This document shows, one piece after another, positions 9,801 through 18,560 of a stretch of 27,145 bases of DNA. The notes beneath the pieces were generated by a model. That model was not told the DNA's origin. It saw nothing but the letters and a program-made list of their open reading frames with translations, and searched no databases. Made by a program: the position numbers and the translations under genes. Within the stretch, counting starts at the first letter, position 1, and each line of letters begins with the position of its first letter. The DNA is from Poteriospumella lacustris (taxonomy: Eukaryota > Sar > Chrysophyceae > Chromulinales > Dinobryaceae), in NCBI GenBank assembly GCA_008000375.1, contig SMOI01000402.1, forward strand, positions 1-27,145, read 5' to 3'.

Positions 9801-10549
9801 CGGTAGCCACCGGTGATCAACTGTAACTCGTGTTCACAATCCGCGTAGAACATGGTTTCTTGAAAGGTTTCACTGCTTTGGAGCGAGGTATCAATGTTTT
9901 CTTGTTTCTTCCCATGTCGAATCAGCAATGTCCCGCCGGTATGTCCTCCTTGGACCGGCAATTGCAGTAGAAAGGTACCAAACATGCCTCGTTCCTTCTC
10001 CGTGTCGCAATGGGCTTGGAAATGACCTCCTTCTTCGTAGAGCAACAACTTGTACAGTCTGGCTTCAATACCCATGGTCATTGCATCGATACCCAAATAG
10101 TCTTGCAAGGAATTACGCACCATCGTCTGGATGGTAGCCTGAAAGAAACCTGGTTCGGTCGTAGACCACACTTTGGAGCCATCCACTTGCCATGCATCAC
10201 GCACGTCCAGGTCCAATAAGGTCTTGGATCCTTTGCCAAAGGGTGCTTTGGTGGCAACGTGACGAAGCTTTGTCACATCGGATAAGGAGATGGGAATGGA
10301 AATGTTCTCTGTCATGCCTTCGACGTGAAAGGAGGTCAACGGTCCAGGAGGAGGAAGATGGCGATGGTGCATGAATCTTGGGGCCGGCGACGACTCCAAG
10401 AATAAATTCTTCACTATTTCGACTTCTGTTCGCAGCCCTTCACCATTACTTTCGGTGTCTTCGTTGTCGGAGTCTTCTTCATTCTCCAAGTCATTTTTCT
10501 CTTCGTCCGACGAATCACCAGTCAAATCGACCACTTCTTCCGCGCTCAT
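6896..10549 (-). CDS. 2-oxoglutarate/Fe(II)-dependent oxygenase (prolyl-4-hydroxylase-like) with long acidic tail
   Basis: A single 1217-residue intronless frame with an ATG at 10547-10549. Residues about 160-260 are a 2OG-Fe(II) dioxygenase core: iron ligands H180 and D182 (in HFQAHCD) and H240 (in CEHEL), and the 2-oxoglutarate-binding R250 (GGYR), all present. This fold hydroxylates protein or nucleic acid substrates using O2 and 2-oxoglutarate; the substrate is not predictable. Residues 6-17 (VVDLTGDSSDEE) look like a SUMO-interacting motif. Residues about 365-390 are an Asp-rich insert. Residues about 470-760 are helical, and about 766-822 hold a conserved-looking block (FLRSE, then GIGHARNFARKY) that I associate from memory with similar fungal and protist proteins. 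Residues 875-907 are TAP repeats, and the rest is a Ser/Asp/Glu-rich disordered tail. Probably nuclear. Head to head with the DDE gene at 10664. Confidence 0.85.
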   Translation of the reverse strand: MSAEEVVDLTGDSSDEEKNDLENEEDSDNEDTESNGEGLRTEVEIVKNLFLESSPAPRFMHHRHLPPPGPLTSFHVEGMTENISIPISLSDVTKLRHVATKAPFGKGSKTLLDLDVRDAWQVDGSKVWSTTEPGFFQATIQTMVRNSLQDYLGIDAMTMGIEARLYKLLLYEEGGHFQAHCDTEKERGMFGTFLLQLPVQGGHTGGTLLIRHGKKQENIDTSLQSSETFQETMFYADCEHELQLITGGYRCVLAFNLVWQPWQNNVASLAMMVPPSHSADIALAVHRLKRLVQQWEAIGCAQQSFLAFRLEHKYTEKNISFQGLKGQDSQFAQFLLSLRGQLEVYLLLDILHIQRENDDGQGMSCDDDEGDGANDDDEDDEDDEDDGWYGGRKRGRYEAYCDPFEVDRTRSSKWINAQDQTISGFALDYETDLVGYNAEEDEEEDAFFDLDNRQPGKRYLEGYTGNAGPSAEYWYYEALLVITPTKFAEELELAHDLPAFLHRLMAYLQVNEAWPELVRVANVPEAQRLAKRLRTRIATVNWLFLPLTVLFHVLQEPEEMFDAMLKKLARHVAGLQTWEVAQQPQWLYLLRVLGWPRFRDTLWVPLWQAVQRYPLYGFIDYVARHGGKEGRTVAEEMFRWVAETLLLTPLTAGQQPLRLLTVTEALSMAVVTRLLKAHQMVAAVCTEMDACLTRPGDAGGAWVQKWLTTHALDVLAPRTTDEIRAWLLSLLSRRMAMVDQALVGARRDTWVLPVSATHSSSPTLNAFLRSERRALDLVGCFSGIGHARNFARKYLDGLRSYGVTYTTGGTGPSRSYVTVEKKSRPHQQRAIASWTQQQRELAALWQALHAKLWQELHDTPAITVASEASEASPTATAPTKAPTTAPTAPTAPTAPTAPTTAPITAPTVQAPSSVGPASSGAVAAVSTTTMAAVPMAVETTATVTSPSDAVASEAAHPAASTVMADALSGTSGHPADGGSDGSEDNDDSDDLMDSDDSDDSDESDESDENEDSGDVEARDEVDDRMDDDSNDIDSSVEDVDKSEFDQSESSDSDIDRSDSDGDSDDDSDGDSDGASESDHVDGGSRSVTVSLGAVEGGTSAAPPLTSSSVSASSDGVATGGAAAAAVSPSASVVEAAEERSRAETDPSDTVTLLTVSTTAAVPTTDDAPPLPPALVETVDNDNHNDGDHRDIKSDSDDDEAAASPPEATTSRSFCVIC
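7840..7930 (-). repeat. 9-bp coding minisatellite (TAP repeats)
   Basis: Plus-strand units of GTGGGCGCT with variants. On the coding minus strand they give Thr-Ala-Pro repeats within the oxygenase linker. Unit length keeps the frame. Confidence 0.85.
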
Positions 10550-10663
10550 TATTTTTCAAACGAGTTTTTTTTTTCCTTATGGAGGTTGGTGATGTGCCAG
10601 AGCAATCTCAGGAAATATTTTGGTTTGCTTCAGTGATTTAGTGGAAGTATTTCTTTCCAGTCA
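10550..10663. promoter_or_regulatory. Probable bidirectional promoter
   Basis: About 114 bp separate the oxygenase ATG (minus, 10549) from the ATG at 10664 (plus). If both starts are right, both promoters and leaders must fit here or overlap the coding regions. It contains a T-run (about 10566-10575). No specific factor site is recognised. Confidence 0.35.
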
Positions 10664-11962
10664 ATGGGGCCGTGGATCGACTTGACCACGAACGAAGAAG
10701 AGCGCGACGTTTTGAATTCGAACAAAAGTGTGGAAGAGTACATGAACACTAAGCAATTACAAGTGGCTATGCAGTTAAAACGGATGTACATACACTTTGG
10801 TCACCAGCAGTGCACAGAAGAAGGGGCACAAGAGACGAGGATTCATTCTTCATTCTTCATACTTCATGCCTCCTCACATTTACACCATGAATTGAAGAGG
10901 TGCAGCTTCCTCAATCAAAGAACACAATTTGAATGGTGTGGAAGGGAGTAAGGAAACCATGGACAAGCCAGTCTGTACCAGAGCGATAGCCACAGAAGGA
11001 ACTTGAAGCGCAGAATCCAATTGTCCGGGCGAAAAGAAACGAAAATGACGACATCCAACCTGGAGCTACATTTCCAACGAGAAGGAAACTTGATTACGAA
11101 ACACACTGGGCCATGGAATGAAATAGGATTACTCCGCTTTCGAAAATTCTTTGGGGTGACGCCGGCTATTTGTCGACTCTTGTGGACATTGTTGCTGGAA
11201 TATCACGAAGAATCACAACCAAAGCATTTACTGTACGCCCTGATGTTTTTGAAGCTCTATCAAGAAGATTTTATCAACACAGCTTTGTGCAATGGTGAAG
11301 AAGAGTCTGTCTTTCGCATCCATGCCTGGAAGTACGTGTTCTTGATTGCCAATTATCTACCGAAAGTGGTAAGTTGTACGATGAATGCCTCCTCCCGAAA
11401 GTGTTCGTGATTGTTTCGCGATTGCAAATAGATAAACTTTGAGCAACGCACTCTTGGTGCACCGGACAAAGCTCACATCTTTGTCACGTTAAAGTCTATC
11501 GACTGTCCTATTGAGAGACCGGTAGATAGTGGACGACAACGCTATTTTTCATCGCGTGTCAACGGTCCAGCGGTACGATATGAAATTGGCTTGAGCTTGC
11601 GTTCGGGACATCTCGTATGGGTCTACGGTGGCTTTCCATGTGGAGAAGTGGACGATCTGACACTGGCTAAGAAGGCGTACGTGCAAGCGGTGAACGAAGG
11701 TGAAAAAACCATGGGTGGGAACGTATACTCTGACTCATCCCACTTCATTGTACCCAAGTCGCACCCAAGGCTCGCGGAACAATTCCAGATGGCTGAGGAG
11801 CTGCATAGCACCGTACGAAATGCTTTTCGACAATGGGCCGTGCTGAGAACCTCCTTTCGACACTTTGTTGGGTACCATCGCCATTGCTTCTTTGCGGTGG
11901 CGAAGATCATTCAACTGTTAATCAATGCCGAAGAAAGCATCACCGATCCTGAAGTCTCATGA
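10664..11962 (+). CDS. PIF/Harbinger-like DDE transposase-derived protein
   Basis: Core exons are (…)-11368 and 11432-11962 around a 63-nt intron (GTAAGT to AATAG) that keeps the frame (YLPKV then INFEQRT). Exon 2 shows DDE endonuclease (DDE_Tnp_4 type) hallmarks in order: SIDCPIERP (first Asp), a beta strand with GHLVWVYGGFPCGEVDD, then VYSDSSHF (Asp) and an acidic helix EELHSTVRNAFRQWAVLRTSFRH as ELHSTVRNAF-QW-LRTSFRH. The 5' end is uncertain. An ATG at 10664 opens the same frame but meets one TAA at 10949-10951. A 72-nt intron, 10900-10971 (GT to AG), would remove it in frame, though its donor is weak. The minimal start is ATG 11045. No terminal inverted repeats were found, so it may be a domesticated gene rather than a mobile copy. 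Confidence 0.55.
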
Positions 11963-12677
11963 AAACAGTCCACCAACGCGATCAGGATATTAGTGACCCA
12001 CTAACAGTATCTGTTGAATCGAATCCGTGTCTTTTGCATGTAAACCATGGGTATTGTTTGGCTTCCTTCCATTAACCCGTTAAATATTCAAAATTGATAT
12101 CTATTGTTCTCTGTATGATGCTTGTTTGTAGTGATAACCAACACCGGAAAATTCAACGCTAGCCTGAAAAGAACAGGAATGGGAGGGGAATGCGACTTTT
12201 CAGTGCGATGGAACCAGTGATCTGCATGTCTTCACAACAAGGAACCAGTGAACCAGGAAGAAGCATCAACAGCACTACGTTTGATGCGGTGAAAACGGAT
12301 TGAGAAGACAGTTGCTACTGTTTCTTTCATCAGATCATCATACCTGCCGGACCGGTACCGGCCGGGCAAGCAGGTAGGTACCGATGCCATCGTCCTCATG
12401 TTGCGTCCTCATCATCCGTCGGTACAAACTATTATGAGTGAGGCTTCACCAACATTTCGGCAGAAGTCTCTCCCACTTGTTGCACATGGCGTCATCATCG
12501 TCGTCGTCTGACTGTGTGTGTGAGCTCTCTCACTCATCAGATCTCAGTCAGTCTTGCTGGAGCAAAAGACAGCCTGAATTATTGTTGAACACTCAGTAAA
12601 GGAGAGATCTCTTTGTTTTTCGCAGGGATATCGTCGTGTCTGTGCAATTTTGTGGAGTGTCCAATCAATCAATCCAC
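11963..12677. other. Intergenic region upstream of the alpha/beta hydrolase
   Basis: No open frame of note. It contains a GC-rich near-palindrome around 12350-12366 centred on GGTACC. A pyrimidine-rich TTTTTCGCAG near 12615-12624 could be a 3' splice site for a 5' UTR intron of the next gene. Confidence 0.5.
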
Positions 12678-13705
12678 ATGTCGTTCAAAACAACAGCAGC
12701 TGTTGGATTTCCAAAGGTAGAAATCGGTGGTGGAACAGGAAAGCCAACCGTAGTCTTCTTGGCTGGCTTTCCAGATGACCAAGAATCCTCATGGGGTCCT
12801 CATCTGCGTGCCAAAATGGCAGAAGAATATCACGTTCTCTTTTTATGTCTCCCGGGTTTCGAAAGAGGCGGTGTTCCCAAACGATGGGGTTACACATTTG
12901 ACGAGTTGTTGGATTTGATGCATTTCACCATTCAGCAGGCCACCCGAAAAGAAGAGCAAATTTTTCTGGTGGGTCACGACTGGGGATCCTATGTCGCGCA
13001 CAAGTACCAGAACAAGTTTCCGGAGAAGGTGAAAAAGCTGGTTCTGGTGGACGTGGGCATGATCAAATTGCATACGGCCTCCTTGGAGCAAATGTTGTTT
13101 ATTGCGATGTACCAATCCTGGTTTGCTATCAGTTTCTTGGTCTCTCAATTGATTTCACGATACGTGGGGCATTTGATGCTGTTGCTGTTCGGGTTACCGT
13201 TCTTTGCACCCTTGTTCAAAGGGTTGTGGGAAGGTACCGAGGTCGGAGATCGTATGCGACGAGATGACAAAGTCGTGCTACGATGTTATCCGTACTTTCA
13301 GTTGTGGAAACTTCTGTTGACCAACACCATTGTGTATCCGCACTTCCCCACCTGTCCACTGCTGTATTTGGTAAGATCCTTGCTGTGTCCATAGTGTTGA
13401 TGCCACGTTGCTTGAGACTGAGGCTTTGCTCAACAACTCTTGCTCTGTCTGGTTGTAGTATGGGACCGAGAAGCGGTTCATGTTTCACGATGAAGAGTTC
13501 TTGCGCACGATTCGCAGCAAAAAGGAATGCAAGGAGCTCGGATTGCAGTGTGGTACGTGATGGCTCTCTTGGTACAGATAGAAGAGATGAGTTTGCTGAG
13601 ATTCTTGGTTGCGTTACGTTGATTGAATAATGATTAGGGCACTGGGTGGGCATCAACGAGGAGCAAAGGACCCTTCAAGAGTTACGATCGTTCTTCAGTC
13701 ACTAG
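12678..13705 (+). CDS. Alpha/beta hydrolase, epoxide-hydrolase-like, three exons
   Basis: Exons 12678-13370, 13459-13552 and 13638-13705; introns of 88 and 85 nt, both GT-AG; 284 residues. The start is the ATG at 12678, since the frame upstream offers only GTG. Residues 25-33 (VVFLAGFPD) are the strand and oxyanion loop. FLVGHDWGSYVAHK at about 96-109 is the nucleophile elbow, with D101 where epoxide hydrolases and haloalkane dehalogenases carry Asp rather than Ser. A hydrophobic cap follows (about residues 135-180). The third exon supplies GHWV with the likely catalytic H264, which is seen only after splicing. The full-length fold supports an active enzyme; the catalytic acid was not assigned. 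Probably hydrolyses an epoxide or related small hydrophobic substrate. The cap is hydrophobic enough for membrane association. No partner gene is evident. Confidence 0.85.
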
Positions 13706-14307
13706 GAATAGACCGTTGGATGGATCGCTTCGACCGCGATAACTTTTGCTGCACCACACAAAAAACGAAGGCATTAAAGTTACGAAGGTGCTACCTGATG
13801 CTTTAGGAAGCCTACGCTATTGTAAATTTCCCCCACGTATCTGGTGGGCTAACCGCTAGCAAAGTATTGGAATCAACAGGCTGTAAACTTCTGAACGATA
13901 AGGAAGACCCTGACAGATCCAAAGCGAGGGTTTCCGTGTGTCTTTGTCATTGCTACCAGTCTTCAACCGATTTTCTCGAGTCTTCGTTGTCGCAGTCTTG
14001 GCTACCAGTCGTAGTCTTCGGCGATGTTCTCACGTACCCATAGGTGTCCGTCGGTGCGGCATTTTCATGCGTTTCATGTCCCCCACGCACAGCAAAACGA
14101 GGAAGACGTCAGTCGGAGCGAACGTCGTCGTCTTTGCGGGTGAATGGCCTCGATTGCCACTATATATAGACGTCCTTCGGTGAGGCCAACGAGGAAAACG
14201 AGGAACCGAGGACGACCGATGCTCCTCCTCGTCGAATCGATAGATACTTTGTGGGGCAAGAAAAACAGCTGCAGATATCTTGTCGGTTGAAACGACGTGG
14301 GCTGAAA
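13706..14307. other. Intergenic region with a TATA-like element
   Basis: No supported gene; the longest plus frame starts at GTG. A TATATATAGA run sits at 14161-14170, about 140 bp upstream of the ATG at 14308, and could be a TATA box for that gene. Short motif repeats (CTACCAGTC, AGTCTTCG) occur near 13950-14020. Confidence 0.45.
14161..14170 (+). promoter_or_regulatory. Candidate TATA box
   Basis: TATATATAGA, isolated in otherwise mixed sequence, placed to start a transcript leading into the ORF at 14308. By sequence alone it could equally be chance. Confidence 0.3.
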
Positions 14308-15072
14308 ATGTTGCGAATCGTGGAAGAGTGTGTTTCGTCGGTGACAGACACGGATTCGGTCATTTTTGAAGCCGAATTGGAGTTGGCATCATCAGCATGT
14401 CAGGGTGTTGAAGGAGTGCCATCGGGTGATAATCCACAGCTTGAATCTGTAGATGTTGTAACTCCACTATCAGATATTGCACAACCAAAGAGTGATCGGA
14501 CAGAGCTTCGTTTATTGGCGGCAAAGAGAGGCAAGTTGCCTCGGCTCATCAACCTAATGAACAGCCATCGAACTTTCATTTCCAGGGCCGACCGGAATCT
14601 AATCATCCGTGCCTTGCAGGTATATCAACGAAATACGTCAACGGATATTCGACCGTCTATAGGAGCCCTGCGTGCCCCAACGAGTTCGATTCTGGACACA
14701 CCTATCAGACGTTGTATCGCAGATTGTCTTACCGACTTGATGGTACTCTTTGGCGCAACACTAGATGAAGAAACAGCACCAACTGATCAAGAAAGATTTG
14801 CAACACTATTCGAGGACAACAAACTGACTCAGCAAGTTTGGCAAGAACTGTTATCTATGGGAATCGTATGGTGCAACACGGTTCCATCGCTCCAGATTGT
14901 TGAATTGGTGGGTACGACTCCTCTTGATACTTTCATTGCTGAAGTCATAGCACATTGGGGGTTCGAGAACCCATCGCAATATTTCCACTATTCTCAAGAA
15001 ATAAGAACACATACAGCAGCTTTGTCGACGAGTTCTGACAAGCTTACCTGTGACAACCGTTGTGCTATTTAG
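14308..15072 (+). CDS. Uncharacterised 254-residue protein
   Basis: The frame is open from 14170, but its first ATG is at 14308 (AAAATG context), giving 254 residues. A spliced upstream exon cannot be excluded. N-terminal 60 residues are acidic and probably disordered. Residues about 70-110 are basic and helical (RTELRLLAAKRGKLPRLINL and ADRNLIIRALQVYQRN), and later segments are amphipathic helices (IRRCIADCLTDLMVLFGA and QQVWQELLSMGIVWCN). No signal peptide, membrane segment or known domain. An AATAAA at 15215-15220 could be its polyadenylation signal. Gene reality is inferred from ORF length and protein-like composition. Confidence 0.5.
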   Translation: MLRIVEECVSSVTDTDSVIFEAELELASSACQGVEGVPSGDNPQLESVDVVTPLSDIAQPKSDRTELRLLAAKRGKLPRLINLMNSHRTFISRADRNLIIRALQVYQRNTSTDIRPSIGALRAPTSSILDTPIRRCIADCLTDLMVLFGATLDEETAPTDQERFATLFEDNKLTQQVWQELLSMGIVWCNTVPSLQIVELVGTTPLDTFIAEVIAHWGFENPSQYFHYSQEIRTHTAALSTSSDKLTCDNRCAI

Positions 15073-15613
15073 TGGTGTTTACTCTTTACGTGATGAAATA
15101 TATGTTTTTGAAAACCAAAAGTTTGGTGGTACGCTTTGTAATCTCTTCTCTTTTACCTACTATTGTTTAAATCGATTTACCTACGATTGTCTTTCCTACC
15201 CATATGAAGCGGCCAATAAAGTGTGGTCATATATATTGTAAACGTTTCCTAGGTATTTCTTGAATGCTCTATTTGAGACAGGTTTGTACTTACGCAGACC
15301 TCCTGATAACTACAGTAGATGCACAACGATACCAGGTAACCCAAGTGAAAGGTACGACAATCAATACCTTGTACGTTTGCAAAAACTTGACATAACGCAG
15401 AGCTGGACAATACAAGGGTACAAGAAACAAGCCACAATCGCGCTGTGGCACTGCGGCAGCCTGTACACACATCGCACACAATAGATTTTATAATTCTCAC
15501 GATGGCCAACTGTACTAAAGACCTACTAATAGAGAAAAGAAACAACAAGTCGCGTGGACCATTTGTCATACAGCGTGTTCGACCCAATATAAAAAACTAT
15601 GAAAAAAGAGAAG
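15073..15613. other. Intergenic region upstream of tRNA-Lys terminator
   Basis: Holds the 3' flank of the previous ORF, including AATAAA at 15215-15220. Short frames at 15050-15241 and 15260-15484 lack ATG starts and are not called. An A-rich stretch at about 15590-15608 gives the minus-strand T-run that ends the tRNA. Confidence 0.5.
15601..15613 (-). terminator. RNA polymerase III terminator of tRNA-Lys
   Basis: Six consecutive A on the plus strand (15602-15607) read as six T just downstream of the tRNA 3' end on the minus strand. This is a standard Pol III stop. Confidence 0.75.
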
Positions 15614-15686
15614 CACCGACCGAGGGGCTCGAACCCTCGACCACACGGTTAAGAGCCGTGCGCTCTACCGACTGAGCTAGGCCGGC
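15614..15686 (-). tRNA. tRNA-Lys (anticodon CUU)
   Basis: A 73-nt cloverleaf on the minus strand without an intron. The acceptor pairs GCCGGCC with GGTCGGT (two G-U pairs), with discriminator G. The D-arm has GCTC...GAGC with AGTCGGTA. The anticodon stem CACGG/CCGTG encloses the loop CTCTTAA, giving anticodon CTT. The variable loop is TGGTC, and the T-arm is GAGGG-TTCGAGC-CCCTC. CCA is not encoded, as in eukaryotic nuclear genes. It lies just upstream of the BspA-repeat cluster, on the opposite strand to those genes. Confidence 0.97.
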
Positions 15687-15856
15687 TTCTTGACATGTTG
15701 GAAACACAGATCAATATACATAACTGACACATTGGTCAACTGAACCACAGTGCTTACTTTCCTCGTCATTATCCAAACCGGATCGATCGAAATAAAATTG
15801 ACAGGATTTCACATGTGATATCCTTCAAATGATGATGCAAATCAACCAACCCCACC

Positions 15857-16921
15857 ATGATCGTCCCACATGAAGAAGCGGCTCATACCTATCATCCGAT
15901 AGCCATGGAGCTCGATTTGTGTTTGTACCGCTTCGTGACGGAACGTTGCGGAGATCGCGTCTTGCCGTTTGCAGTTCGACAGATGATCAAGCAGTACGCC
16001 TGGGTACCATTTGACAACGAATCATTGCGCGAGGCTGTGCGCCTGTGGTTCCAGAACAGATCCTTTGCCCTGCAAAAGTACGGGGAGATCAACGATTGGG
16101 ACGTGAGCAAAGTGACAAACATGGCCCTACTCTTCAGCAATGACAAGTTCAACGATCGCATTGATCATTGGGATGTGCGCCAAGTGACATCGATGGATAA
16201 AATGTTCTGTGAAGCGGTTGCATTCAACCAACCGTTAGCCTTTTGGGATGTTCGTAGTGTGACCAGCACCAGTCGAATGTTCAAAGGTGCCAAGGCATTC
16301 AATCAACCTTTAGACCGCTGGAAGGTGAATCAGGTCACGGATATGTGTCAGATGTTTTTCCGCGCGTCCTCGTTCAACCAGCCGTTATCGACGTGGGATG
16401 TGAGTCACGTGACGGATATGAGTCAGATGTTTGATGGCGCCTCGTCGTTCAACCAGCCGTTGTCGTCGTGGAATGTGCATCAAGTCACAGACATGTGTCA
16501 AATGTTTGATGGCGCCTCTGTATTCAATCAACCGTTGAATGGCTGGGATGTACGGCAGGTGAAGGACATGAGTTGTATGTTTTTCTGCGCCGTGGCCTTC
16601 AACCAGCCGCTCGACCGGTGGGACGTACGGCACGTCCAACGTATTTCTCGCATGTTTTTCGGTGCCTCGTCGTTTAATCAACCGCTGTCTACGTGGGATG
16701 TCAGTCGGATGACGGATCTGAATGGTCTGTTTTGTGGTGCCTCGTCGTTCAATCAGCCGTTGTCGACGTGGGATGTCCGCCAGGTGGTCAATCTGAGTGG
16801 CATGTTCTACAACGCGACGTCGTTTAACCAACCGTTGGATATGTGGGACGTCCATCCGCTGGTCGATATGGATGGTATGTTTCCAGGCACGTTTCAACAG
16901 GCAAAGCCGGTGAAGCGGTGA
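15857..16921 (+). CDS. BspA-type (DUF285) repeat protein, copy 1
   Basis: A 354-residue single-exon gene; ATG in strong context (CCACCATGA), shared with copy 3. Residues about 17-80 form an N-terminal module common to the whole cluster (LDLCLYRFVTERCG, RVLPFAVRQMIKQYAW). The rest is about eleven 25-residue BspA/TpLRR repeats with the consensus FNQPL-x2-WDV-x2-VTDM-x2-MF-x2-A-x2. Such repeats form a leucine-rich-repeat-like solenoid used for protein binding. It has no signal peptide or membrane helix, so an intracellular binding role is inferred. An upstream ATG at 15835 (with in-frame ATGs at 15829 and 15832) begins a short out-of-frame uORF that overlaps this start and ends at 15873. It is the longest intact member of the cluster. 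Confidence 0.85.
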   Translation: MIVPHEEAAHTYHPIAMELDLCLYRFVTERCGDRVLPFAVRQMIKQYAWVPFDNESLREAVRLWFQNRSFALQKYGEINDWDVSKVTNMALLFSNDKFNDRIDHWDVRQVTSMDKMFCEAVAFNQPLAFWDVRSVTSTSRMFKGAKAFNQPLDRWKVNQVTDMCQMFFRASSFNQPLSTWDVSHVTDMSQMFDGASSFNQPLSSWNVHQVTDMCQMFDGASVFNQPLNGWDVRQVKDMSCMFFCAVAFNQPLDRWDVRHVQRISRMFFGASSFNQPLSTWDVSRMTDLNGLFCGASSFNQPLSTWDVRQVVNLSGMFYNATSFNQPLDMWDVHPLVDMDGMFPGTFQQAKPVKR

Positions 16922-17472
16922 AAATGGGGTTTGAAGTGCCGGGTTTCCCTTGGGGCCTCGTGTGGTGTGGCGTCTTGCGTGGGCGTTTATAGCGTGTGCG
17001 TTGGCTTTGTGGAGTTGAGAGGACGCGAGTGGATGGCAGAACGTGGGGCTGCTTTCTCAACAGCCGTAGAGCCGACGGTGGTGTGTTGGTCCATCATCTG
17101 TTACCGTCACAGATGGGTCTACCGACCCGACCAGCCCCCGGCTTTCTTTCTTTCCCGGCGCCTCTGTTGCACAGCTTCTGAAGAAACTACCCGTTCGTTC
17201 GGCGTCGATTCTGATCACCTCTATCGTTGTCGTGCTATATTTTCATATGTGGGGTCGTGGTGGAAATGAGTCCCCGCTGAGGGGTTTTACTTCGCCAGCG
17301 CTGACCGTACGTACGAGGGTCAACTGCGAAGACTTTTCGTTCCCCCCTTCGTTCCCCCCATTAACTCCTATGAAAACAGCATCCCTGCTGGTCATATGTA
17401 TCATACGTTTGACCATCGTAGACCGCGCAGAACTGGATTTTGTCGTATTTTCGTACATACTGTATACTGTAG

Positions 17473-17830
17473 ATGCTGGATAAAAGCGCCATAGTGGAAC
17501 TGGAACTATGTACCAACGAACATTTTGAACAATGGCAATGTCGAAGTGGCTGCTACTGGGAGATCTCACCAAGAAGACGTAAAAGTTGTTCATTTGAAAA
17601 TATGCACGCCGTTTTAAAGTTATTTCACAATCTTTTGATATCATTGGATAGATAATTTAATTATCTATCGAGCTACTGAACGAGCCAATCGATTTTGGAA
17701 TTTTATGAAAAAATATTTGGAGTCAACAGTCGACGAGGGGTCACTCGGCGAGCCTCCAGCGACCTTTCCACTCTTGCTATCGTTGATTTCCACGGGTTAC
17801 TTCAGTACAGCCCTTGAAAAACTCCTATAG
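17473..17830 (+). pseudogene. Possible broken ORF, unidentified
   Basis: An ATG frame (17473-17655) ends in LISLDR then TAA inside a palindrome at 17647-17669. A second frame, open across the palindrome, continues with IYRATERANRFWNFMKKYL and on to a TAG near 17830. The two halves look protein-like and would join if about 19 nt around the palindrome were absent. No family recognised, and this could be chance. Confidence 0.2.
17647..17669. repeat. Perfect 10-bp inverted repeat
   Basis: GATAGATAAT, a TTA spacer, then ATTATCTATC. It could form a hairpin or be a footprint of an excised element. No other copy was noticed in the window. Confidence 0.85.
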
Positions 17831-18560
17831 AATTGATATATGCGGTAAGTTTACGGCTTCCTTCGCAAACGGCGTGCATATTTTTACTCTACTGTGTAGA
17901 CATGACGGAGGAAACCCCGGAGAAGCGAAAAATCGACGTTCTGTGGTATGCCCACGCGGAGCTTTCTCACGAGAAAACATCTCCTGGTTCTATATTTCGA
18001 CACAGGGAAGACTGATTGCAAAATGGTGAAGACCAACCGTTCCCTTGGAACATTCGGAACAGTGAAAGAAATGAGACAGGTGACCTCTCCTCCAACTAAG
18101 TCGAAAGTCCGACATATTGAAGACTTCTAACATCGGAAAGCCGACACAATTATGTCGGAATACATCATTTTCACGTTTACTTATAATCAAATCTAGTTTA
18201 TAAGCTTCCATCGACCTGTAATACGATTCACCAATAAATTCTCTTTCAAATGAGTACCTACTCGTGAATTTTGAGTAAGAATTGATTTCAGGACAACATT
18301 TACCGTTTCTTGGTGGGATCTCCTTGTATAGCACCCATTGTCGTGACGATAGTTGTATGTTGTACACGACCACTCTCCGCTCTTTCCGCGTCGATCTCTC
18401 AAATCTCAAATAGTCCGCTTCGATCAGATCATCACGTCATTCATTCATTCATCACTTACCATTGCTGGTAGTTATATGTGCATGAAAACCAAAAAATAAA
18501 TCCAGCTTACGTGCAGTGGAAACCAGCAATCGCCAGCCACAGACTGCCAACGATAGTACG

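Larger units (their letters stand above)
16922..18560. other. Long intergenic region with possible decayed ORF
   Basis: About 1.6 kb without a convincing gene. Candidate remnants are an ATG frame at 17473-17655 (60 residues), whose sense may continue in another frame to about 17830, and a GTAAGT to TGTGTAG intron-like segment near 17846-17900. A 10-bp perfect inverted repeat lies at 17647-17669. No similarity to the BspA genes is seen. Confidence 0.45.

Noticed and set aside
12636-12677. Upstream extension of the hydrolase to position 12636
   Set aside because: That start is a GTG. The ATG at 12678 gives a normal N-terminus, and a possible 3' splice site lies upstream.
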